The position numbers were made by a program, and so were the translations under genes. This document shows positions 1 to 5,362 of a stretch of DNA of 5,362 bases, piece by piece. The DNA comes from Phytoactinopolyspora endophytica (GTDB lineage Bacteria; Actinomycetota; Actinomycetes; Jiangellales; Jiangellaceae): NCBI RefSeq assembly GCF_004138495.1, contig NZ_ML142877.1:42276-47637 (forward strand), read 5' to 3'. Each line of letters begins with the position of its first letter. Position 1 is the stretch's first letter. The notes under the pieces are model-generated. The model worked only from the letters and a program-made list of their open reading frames with translations, searched no databases and was not told the origin of the DNA.

Positions 1-1488
1 GTTCTCGAGAGCTTGCTCGTCGAGTGTGGCGGTTGAATGGGTGTCCTGGAATGCACGGATGCCTTCGATTCCCTGCTCGCGTCCGAAGCCGGACTGCTTC
101 ATGCCGCCGAAGGGTGCGCGCAGGTCGAGCCGGGTGGCGCCGTGGTCGTTGACCCACACGTAGCCTGCGGCGATCCGAGCGGCAAGGTTCTGGGCGCGGT
201 TCTCGTCGGAACTCCAGACGGATGCGCCCAGGCCGGCCCAGGTGTCGTTGGCACGCTGGATGGCCTCGTCATCGGTGTCGAACGGGATGACCGGGATGAC
301 AGGTCCGAACTGTTCTTCGGTGACCACCCTCAGGTGTGGGTCGGGGTCGACGACGATGGCGGGCCGGAGGTAGTTGCCGGCCGCCCGCTCGTCGTCGGCA
401 GGGAGCCGGCCGAACTGGCGGACGTCCGCCCCAGCGTCGCGTGCCTCCTGGATGAGCTCCTCGACGAATGCTTTCTGAGCGGGAGAGTGCAGCGGTCCCA
501 TGGTGGTGCCTTCGTCAAGTCCGTAACCGATGACGGTGCGTTCCAACCGGGCGGCGAGCCCATCGACGACATCCTGCAGCCGGGAGCGATGCGCGTAGAC
601 ACGCTTCGTGTTCATGCAGATCTGCCCGGTGGTGTCGTAAATCGCGGCGAAGAGCCGGTCGAGGTGGATGTCATCCAAGGTTGCGTCGGCGAGGATGACG
701 GCGGGATCGTTGCCGCCGAGCTCGAGCGTGACCCGGGTGAGGGACTGCGAGGCCATTTCCATGATCTTCTTGCCGCCGCCCACGGAGCCGGTGAAGCAGA
801 CCTTGGCGACGTCGGTGTTCCGGATCAAACCGGACATGTTCTCGTCGCGCCCGGTGACGACGTTGAGCACGCCCGGAGGCAGCGCCTCGGCCACACGCTG
901 CACGACGCGTGTGGTGGCAAGCGGCGTGGTGGGCGGTGGCTTGACGATCGCGGTGTTCCCGGCGAGCAGCGCGTGTGGCAACGACGCACCGAGGATGGCG
1001 ATCGGCCAGTTGAACGGCACGATGACGGTGACGACACCGAGCGGTTGGTAACGCACCTGGGTGGTGACCGGGATACCCGGCGCCGGCTCCAGAACTTTCC
1101 CCGTGTCGACCTGCTCGGCCAGGGCCAGCGCCAGCTGCCACCGGATCTGGAACACGAGCGCATCCACCCACGCCTCGTGGACGATCTTGCCGTTCTCCTG
1201 AGACAGGATCGCCGCGTCGGTGTCCCGGTCCTCCTCGATGCCCTCGATGGCCTCTGCCATCACCCGGGCCCGCTCCACCGCCGTCAACGCGGACCAGTCC
1301 GGGAACGCTTGCTTTGCCGATGACACCGCATCCGCGACGTCAGCCTCCGACGCGGCTGCCGCGTACCCGACCACGCGGTCCGGCTTACCCGGATCCGCCA
1401 CAGCCAGGGTGTCCGCGGTCTCCCGTGCCTTACCCCCGATGAACAGTCCCGTCCTTACCTGTGAGGACGCGTTGACGACGTCAGTCAT
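1..1488 (-). CDS. NAD(P)+-dependent aldehyde dehydrogenase, 3' end cut by window edge
   Basis: This is an aldehyde dehydrogenase superfamily member that oxidises an aldehyde to its acid with NAD(P)+ in the cytoplasm. From the ATG at 1488 the frame stays open for 496 codons to base 1, so the stop lies outside, although 496 residues is already about full family length. Visible family signatures are VIVPFNWPI with the oxyanion Asn160, the cofactor-fold stretch CFTGSVGGGK at 231-240, the general base Glu256 in TLELGGNDP, the nucleophile Cys291 in TTGQICMNTKR, Glu392 in EEQFGPV, and PFGGMKQSGFGRE near the C terminus. AGGTGG lies 6 nt before the ATG. It is last in the operon, 49 nt after ligB. The substrate is not readable from sequence: vanillin or another aromatic aldehyde is plausible from context, a ring-cleavage semialdehyde is the alternative. 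The family call is firm, the substrate is inference. Confidence 0.95.
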   Translation of the reverse strand, partial: MTDVVNASSQVRTGLFIGGKARETADTLAVADPGKPDRVVGYAAAASEADVADAVSSAKQAFPDWSALTAVERARVMAEAIEGIEEDRDTDAAILSQENGKIVHEAWVDALVFQIRWQLALALAEQVDTGKVLEPAPGIPVTTQVRYQPLGVVTVIVPFNWPIAILGASLPHALLAGNTAIVKPPPTTPLATTRVVQRVAEALPPGVLNVVTGRDENMSGLIRNTDVAKVCFTGSVGGGKKIMEMASQSLTRVTLELGGNDPAVILADATLDDIHLDRLFAAIYDTTGQICMNTKRVYAHRSRLQDVVDGLAARLERTVIGYGLDEGTTMGPLHSPAQKAFVEELIQEARDAGADVRQFGRLPADDERAAGNYLRPAIVVDPDPHLRVVTEEQFGPVIPVIPFDTDDEAIQRANDTWAGLGASVWSSDENRAQNLAARIAAGYVWVNDHGATRLDLRAPFGGMKQSGFGREQGIEGIRAFQDTHSTATLDEQALEN

Positions 1489-1537
1489 GGCAATCCACCT
1501 CTCTGTCGATGCCCATGCTTACATTGCGATCTCGGCC

Positions 1538-2404
1538 TTACGTTGCCGTCTCGGGGCGGTCGCCAAGATCATCGAACAGGGCGAGGGCGGCCGCCGTATT
1601 GGACGCGGGCACATGGTACGCGTCGTGGACCCGGGAGATGTTCGTGCTCATCGCGCCACGCATCACCAGCCACATGATCATCTCGATACCCTCGGTGCCT
1701 GCCTCCCGAACGTAGTCCTCGCGGGTCAGCGCCGCCAGTGCCTCGGGATCGTTCTCGATCTTCTTCAGGAACCAGCGGTCGAACTGCTCGTTGATCAAGC
1801 CCGCTCGGGCGCCGGCCAGCTGGTGCGACATTCCGCCCGTCCCGAACACGGCCACCTTCGAGTCCTGCGGGAAGGATCTGATCGCCTGCCCGATGGCCTT
1901 GCCGAACTCGTAGCAGCGCGCGGCGGTCGGCTGGGGGGACTGGATGACGTTGACGAGGACCGGCACGACTGTGCAGGGCCACGCCTCGCCCGGCTCGGAA
2001 CAGTACACCGACAGCGGCACCGTGAGCCCGTGGTCGACATCGAGCCGGTTGGCCGTCGCGATGTCGAAGGACGAATCCACCAGCTCACGGACAAGGTGCT
2101 CGCTCAGCTGCGGCGCACCGACGACCGGTGGTACCTGTCGCCGCCCCCACCCCTCATCGGCGACGTCGTACGAGTCGGCGGTGCCGATCGCGAACGTGGG
2201 GACGAGGTCCATGCCGATGGCGTTGGCATGGTCGTTGTACACGATCACTGCGACGTCCGGCGGATGCTCGGCCATCCATTTCCGGGCGGGTGCGTAGCCA
2301 TCGAACAATGGCTTCCAATAGGGGTCCTCAGTCTTGCCGTTGTCCATCGCGGCACCGATCGATGGCACGTGCGATGTGGCGAGGCCCCAGATGACGTTAG
2401 CCAA
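1538..2404 (-). CDS. ligB: protocatechuate 4,5-dioxygenase-type extradiol dioxygenase, beta (catalytic) subunit
   Basis: This is the catalytic subunit of a class III (LigB-type) extradiol dioxygenase, which uses Fe(II) and O2 to cleave protocatechuate or gallate next to the hydroxyls. It is 288 residues from a TTG start, close to the roughly 300 of Sphingobium LigB, and resembles that protein along its length as I recall it. Expected Fe ligands are all present: His12 (ATSHVPSIG), His59 (VYNDHANA) and Glu241 (EGIEMIMW). The acid/base His194 sits in GTGGMSHQL. LDVDHGLTVPL (121-131) and YHVPASNT (263-270) are further LigB hallmarks. TTG is chosen because AGGAGGA lies 7 nt upstream and because the LigB homology begins there; the in-frame ATG at 2467 would add 21 unrelated residues inside ligA. 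The start overlaps the ligA stop by 8 nt (TTGGCTAA), which suggests coupled translation. Protocatechuate versus gallate preference cannot be settled. Confidence 0.95.
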   Translation of the reverse strand: MANVIWGLATSHVPSIGAAMDNGKTEDPYWKPLFDGYAPARKWMAEHPPDVAVIVYNDHANAIGMDLVPTFAIGTADSYDVADEGWGRRQVPPVVGAPQLSEHLVRELVDSSFDIATANRLDVDHGLTVPLSVYCSEPGEAWPCTVVPVLVNVIQSPQPTAARCYEFGKAIGQAIRSFPQDSKVAVFGTGGMSHQLAGARAGLINEQFDRWFLKKIENDPEALAALTREDYVREAGTEGIEMIMWLVMRGAMSTNISRVHDAYHVPASNTAAALALFDDLGDRPETAT

Positions 2405-2774
2405 ATCTCCGTCCTCCTGATCGCAGGGCCTCGGTGAACTGCTCCGTCGACATTCCGGTGAACACACCGCCGAGGTACTGCATGGACTTCTTGTCCAGCG
2501 TGGCGAGCTTGAACGTGTAGAAGATGGAACCGCCGAGGTTCATCATCGCGGTCCAGTCACGTTCGAGGACGGCCTGCTTCTGCTCGGGCGAGAGGCCGAA
2601 CTCGTCGCAGTACCTGGCTTCGTTCTCGCTGAACCGGGCGCGGTTCTCGGCACGTATCAACGACCCGCACATCTGGTTCAGGGCGTACCCTTGCCGGGTG
2701 TGCTCGACGTCGAGCAGGTAGTCGTCGCGTGCCTTGGTCTGTGAACCCGTTGGTTGCTCGTCGGTGTCGAGCAT
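2397..2774 (-). CDS. ligA: protocatechuate 4,5-dioxygenase-type extradiol dioxygenase, alpha (small) subunit
   Basis: This is the 125-residue alpha subunit of the LigAB dioxygenase, which caps the active site of the beta subunit. Family signatures are QGYALNQMCGSLIRAENR (residues 28-45), the FGLSPEQKQAVLERDW helix-turn region (59-74), the GGSIFY segment (81-86) and the FTGMSTEQF stretch (105-113). It is slightly shorter than Sphingobium LigA (about 139 residues), having a shorter N terminus and a tail that ends at GGRRFG. The ATG at 2774 has AAAGGG 6 nt upstream; an upstream in-frame ATG at 2846 lies inside purU and adds no family sequence. The gene starts 23 nt after purU and overlaps ligB by 8 nt. 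In DesB and DesZ the two domains are fused into one chain; here they are separate, as in LigAB. Met98 aligns with the active-site Phe103 of Sphingobium LigA, by recall alignment. Confidence 0.94.
   Translation of the reverse strand: MLDTDEQPTGSQTKARDDYLLDVEHTRQGYALNQMCGSLIRAENRARFSENEARYCDEFGLSPEQKQAVLERDWTAMMNLGGSIFYTFKLATLDKKSMQYLGGVFTGMSTEQFTEALRSGGRRFG
2412..2418 (-). promoter_or_regulatory. ribosome binding site that fixes the TTG start of ligB
   Basis: On the minus strand this reads AGGAGGA, a near-perfect Shine-Dalgarno sequence, 7 nt before the TTG at 2404. It lies inside the last codons of ligA. It decides for the TTG over the upstream ATG at 2467, in agreement with where LigB homology begins. 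Confidence 0.8.
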
Positions 2775-2797
2775 GGTTTTCCCTTTCACTGAGCTTC

Positions 2798-3670
2798 CTA
2801 GAACACGACGGTGGTGTTGCCGTCCCGGATGACCCGGTCGTCGCAATGCCAGGCCACCGCGCGAGACAACACAGTCCGTTCGACGTCGGCGCCCTTACGC
2901 TGCAGGTCCTGGGCCGACTCCCGATGTGAGACGCGGATGACGTCCTGCTCGATGATCGGTCCCTCGTCGAGGTCCTCGGTCACATAGTGGGCAGTCGCTC
3001 CGATCAGCTTCACACCGCGTTCCTTCGCCCGCTGGTAGGGGCCGGCGCCCATGAAGGCCGGCAGGAACGAATGGTGGATGTTGATGACCGGGACACCCAG
3101 CTCCTCGAGGAAATCGCCGGAGAGGATCTGCATATAGCGGGCCAGGATGAGCAGATCGACATTGCCCTTGAGAAGATTCAGCTGTTCCTTCTCGGCGGCG
3201 GCCTTCTTCTCCTTGTCCACGGGAACGTGGAAGTACGGGATGTCGAAACGCCGCACCTCCTCGCCGAGCTCGGCATGGTTGGACACCACCATCGGTACGG
3301 TCATGGAGAGTTCGCCACGCCGCTGTCGCCAGAGCAGGTCGAGCAGGCAGTGGTCCGTCCGCGACACGAGGATGGCGACCCGTTTGTGTCGCTTCGCCTC
3401 GACGAGGCGGAAGGCGAGCCCCAGCTCTTCGCCCAGCTTCACTTTCAGCGATTCGTTCAGCTCGTCGAAACGTGCGGACAGGTCCTGCAGGTGAAAGACG
3501 GTGCGCTGGAAGAATCTGCCCCCTTCGGGGTCGCTCGAGGACTGGTCGAGCGCCACGATGTTGGCACCCTGCTCGGCGAGGACACGTGACACGCTCGCGA
3601 CGATGCCTGGCTGGTCCGCGCCCTGCACGATCAGCCGACCGTGGTCCCGCTGATGGTTCTGCTCAGTCAT
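2798..3670 (-). CDS. purU: formyltetrahydrofolate deformylase (10-formyl-THF hydrolase)
   Basis: PurU hydrolyses 10-formyl-THF to formate and THF. The protein has 290 residues, normal for the family. An N-terminal ACT domain (about 11-90) opens with GRLIVQGADQPGIVASVS and includes GGRFFQRTVFHL. The formyltransferase-fold domain (about 95-290) carries the catalytic Asn197 and His199 in NIHHSFLPAF, followed by GAGPYQRA and Asp235 in TEDLDEGPIIEQD, so the Asn/His/Asp triad is intact. The ATG at 3670 is preceded by GGGGAGGAT, and homology begins just after it; the upstream in-frame ATG at 3754 would add 28 residues inside metF. The start overlaps the metF stop by 8 nt (ATGACTGA). In most bacteria PurU balances the THF and formyl-THF pools. 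In this operon it more likely disposes of methyl-derived C1 units as formate and renews THF for the O-demethylase; that role is inference from position. Confidence 0.96.
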   Translation of the reverse strand: MTEQNHQRDHGRLIVQGADQPGIVASVSRVLAEQGANIVALDQSSSDPEGGRFFQRTVFHLQDLSARFDELNESLKVKLGEELGLAFRLVEAKRHKRVAILVSRTDHCLLDLLWRQRRGELSMTVPMVVSNHAELGEEVRRFDIPYFHVPVDKEKKAAAEKEQLNLLKGNVDLLILARYMQILSGDFLEELGVPVINIHHSFLPAFMGAGPYQRAKERGVKLIGATAHYVTEDLDEGPIIEQDVIRVSHRESAQDLQRKGADVERTVLSRAVAWHCDDRVIRDGNTTVVF

Positions 3671-4550
3671 GAAGATCATCCTCCCCGATGACCGAAGCCA
3701 GCAGCCGTCGCCGCCAGGCCTCGGTCTTGCGGAGCTCGTTGAAGGTGAAGACATGTAACCCGTGGATGTTGGTAGGAGTGTTGCCGACCGCGCTGCCCAG
3801 CCGTTTGGCGAACCTCGTCGGGTTGTAGCCTCCGGGCAGGAGAAACCGCCACAGCACGCTCTGCTGTTTGCGGAGGAACCGTGCCGACTGACCGAGTCCC
3901 AGGCCGGCAGAGATGCGCATGAGCTTCTGTCTGTTCACCGGCCCCGGCATCCCGACGTAGACCGGAAGGTCGACGTCCGAGGCCGCGATCCCGTCGGCCC
4001 ATGTCGCGGTCGTCTTGGCGTCGAAGCAGATCTGCGTGACCACGTGAGTGGCCACCGACGCCTTCTGCTTCAACGCAAGATCGAGCGCTTCCTGGGAGAT
4101 GCTGGCATGCCCCTCGGGGTATCCGCCGATCCCGATCTCGTCGAAAGGATGGCCGGTCTGTTCCATCGCCTGAAGCAGTGAGTAGGCATCGGCGAAGGGA
4201 CCGGCCGGGGTGGGGGCGTCACCGCCGATGACGAAAACGGATCTCACTCCGTTCTCACGCATCCGCGCGACCACGTCGTCCACATGAGCCTGGTCCACGA
4301 ACAACCGCGCCGACAGATGCGGTGCGACCGTATAGCCGTGCCGGAGCAGGCGCTCGGTGAGCTCCAGCGTCGCCGCGAGGCCTCTGCGCTCCGTCGTCGT
4401 GACGGTCAACCGGATCGATGTCGGCACGTCGGCGAGGACGTCGCCTTCGGTGCTCGCGAACGGCATGACCTCGTAGCTCATATTGCTCACGAGGGCGGCG
4501 AGCTGGGGACGCCTGCGCCCGTTGGCGCCGGTCTCCTGATCAACGGTCAC
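3663..4550 (-). CDS. metF: methylenetetrahydrofolate reductase family protein (MetF-like)
   Basis: This is an FAD-dependent MTHFR-family protein of 295 residues, the same length class as E. coli MetF (296). The family landmarks can be followed in order: Glu27 in NMSYEVMPF in place of the usual FEFFPP strand, VAPHLSAR (75-82), GGDAP with Asp111 (the LRGD position), IGGYPEGH (141-148, equivalent to YPExH), and THVVTQICFD (168-177) with Gln173. The start is GTG at 4550 with TAGGAGA 5 nt upstream. It is the first gene of the leftward operon and overlaps purU by 8 nt. Known MetF reduces methylene-THF to methyl-THF. Beside a LigM-like demethylase it probably runs oxidatively, turning methyl-THF back to methylene-THF, as proposed for metF in the Sphingobium ligM operon. 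Electron partner is unknown. The family call is strong; the direction is inference. Confidence 0.93.
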   Translation of the reverse strand: MTVDQETGANGRRRPQLAALVSNMSYEVMPFASTEGDVLADVPTSIRLTVTTTERRGLAATLELTERLLRHGYTVAPHLSARLFVDQAHVDDVVARMRENGVRSVFVIGGDAPTPAGPFADAYSLLQAMEQTGHPFDEIGIGGYPEGHASISQEALDLALKQKASVATHVVTQICFDAKTTATWADGIAASDVDLPVYVGMPGPVNRQKLMRISAGLGLGQSARFLRKQQSVLWRFLLPGGYNPTRFAKRLGSAVGNTPTNIHGLHVFTFNELRKTEAWRRRLLASVIGEDDLHD

Positions 4551-4555
4551 GAGAA

Positions 4556-4562
4556 TCTCCTA
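4556..4562 (-). promoter_or_regulatory. ribosome binding site of metF (GTG start)
   Basis: On the minus strand this reads TAGGAGA, 5 nt before the GTG at 4550. It supports the GTG as the start, with no need for an internal ATG. Confidence 0.7.
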
Positions 4563-4622
4563 GACCCCGGAAGATACGAGCCGGCCATCACGATCTGCGG
4601 TGCGAGTCACGTGGCGGCCCCA

Positions 4623-4645
4623 TAGCCAGTAGAGCTGAGTGGCTA
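4623..4645. promoter_or_regulatory. inverted repeat TAGCCA-N11-TGGCTA, candidate operator for the metF side
   Basis: Perfect 6-bp arms lie 11 nt apart, at 4623-4628 and 4640-4645. The dyad is about 75-95 nt upstream of the metF GTG, where it could touch the leftward promoter. The interior is only weakly symmetric, so this could be chance. Confidence 0.3.
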
Positions 4646-4710
4646 CCCGTGATGCGTCCGGCATCGAGACCGACTTGACCGCGACAAATGACCGAGCCAC
4701 CCGGCCCGCT

Positions 4711-4726
4711 TTGGCCGGCCGGCCAA
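4711..4726. promoter_or_regulatory. 16-bp perfect palindrome, candidate operator
   Basis: TTGGCCGGCCGGCCAA reads identically on both strands with no spacer. It lies near the middle of the divergent spacer, about 160 nt from the metF start and 180 nt from the small upstream reading frame. Perfect palindromes of this length suit a dimeric regulator or a cruciform. The core repeats GGCC, so part of the symmetry could come from low complexity in GC-rich DNA. Confidence 0.4.
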
Positions 4727-4798
4727 CACACACTGGGCACCTGGGATCAGTGAACCTCTCGCCCGTCCGGCGGAGCAGGGCGACCTGTCCCGTGGCGC

Positions 4799-4816
4799 CT
4801 ACGTCCAATGACGTAG
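4799..4816. promoter_or_regulatory. inverted repeat CTACGT-N6-ACGTAG, candidate operator
   Basis: Two perfect 6-bp arms flank a 6-nt spacer (CCAATG). If the weak promoter at 4840-4866 is real, the dyad centre would sit about 65 nt upstream of its start point, a position typical of activator sites. No regulator gene is visible to pair with it. Confidence 0.4.
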
Positions 4817-4839
4817 TTCAGACCGGTCTCGGCGACCTC

Positions 4840-5362
<523 letters not shown>

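Noticed and set aside
37..1323. Long plus-strand open frame of 428 codons
   Set aside because: It lies opposite the aldehyde dehydrogenase, whose motifs are clear on the minus strand. The frame has no recognisable domain and is a shadow expected in GC-rich DNA.
1489..1537. Possible terminator or promoter between ligB and the aldehyde dehydrogenase
   Set aside because: The 49-nt gap shows no hairpin followed by a T run and no clear promoter hexamers, so read-through is the simpler view.
1220..2437. Long plus-strand open frame of 405 codons
   Set aside because: It is antisense to ligB and the start of the aldehyde dehydrogenase gene. LigB catalytic residues are all present on the minus strand, so this is a shadow frame.
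2405..2467. Upstream ATG start for ligB
   Set aside because: It would add 21 residues that do not align with LigB and would overlap ligA by 71 nt. The TTG at 2404 has the strong Shine-Dalgarno.
4571..4576. TATCTT on the minus strand as a -10 box for metF
   Set aside because: No -35-like hexamer lies at a suitable distance, and transcription would begin only a few bases before the ribosome binding site.
4608..4613. CACGTG palindrome
   Set aside because: Only 6 bp, with flanks that do not extend the symmetry; expected often by chance.
4675..4680. TTGACC as a rightward -35 box
   Set aside because: It matches the consensus well, but nothing like a -10 hexamer occurs 15-19 nt downstream.

Overview
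The window is a compact catabolic locus for methoxylated aromatic acids of the vanillate / 3-O-methylgallate type. It has GC-rich coding sequence, strong Shine-Dalgarno sites and GTG and TTG starts, and is almost wholly coding. The codon bias and protein flavour suggest a high-GC bacterium, most likely an actinomycete. That is an inference; nothing here fixes the genus.

Layout: five genes run leftward on the minus strand, in transcription order metF (4550-3663), purU (3670-2798), ligA (2774-2397), ligB (2404-1538) and an aldehyde dehydrogenase (1488 to past the left edge). Two junctions (metF/purU and ligA/ligB) overlap by exactly 8 nt. The other two gaps are 23 and 49 nt, so this looks like one operon. 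Rightward, across a 356-nt divergent spacer (4551-4906), lie a small possible gene (4907-5041) and the start of a ligM/desA-type tetrahydrofolate-dependent O-demethylase (5059 to past the right edge). The spacer holds three dyad-symmetric candidate operators and one weak candidate promoter.

How the genes fit together: the LigM-like enzyme would move the methyl group of an aryl methyl ether to tetrahydrofolate, leaving a free catechol (protocatechuate from vanillate, gallate from 3-O-methylgallate). MetF would oxidise 5-methyl-THF to 5,10-methylene-THF. A FolD encoded elsewhere would take it to 10-formyl-THF, and PurU would hydrolyse that to formate and free THF, renewing the methyl acceptor. 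LigA and LigB form the extradiol 4,5-dioxygenase that opens the catechol ring. The aldehyde dehydrogenase may feed in an aromatic aldehyde such as vanillin, or oxidise a ring-cleavage semialdehyde; the sequence does not decide. Not seen in the window: ligC, ligI, ligJ, ligK, folD, the formyl-THF synthetase ligH, a transporter, and a full-length regulator.

The most interesting points are the pairing of methyl transfer, C1 disposal and meta cleavage in one divergent cluster, PurU in the place of the formyl-THF synthetase known from Sphingobium, and the small possible gene before ligM that resembles the end of a Fis-type helix-turn-helix.
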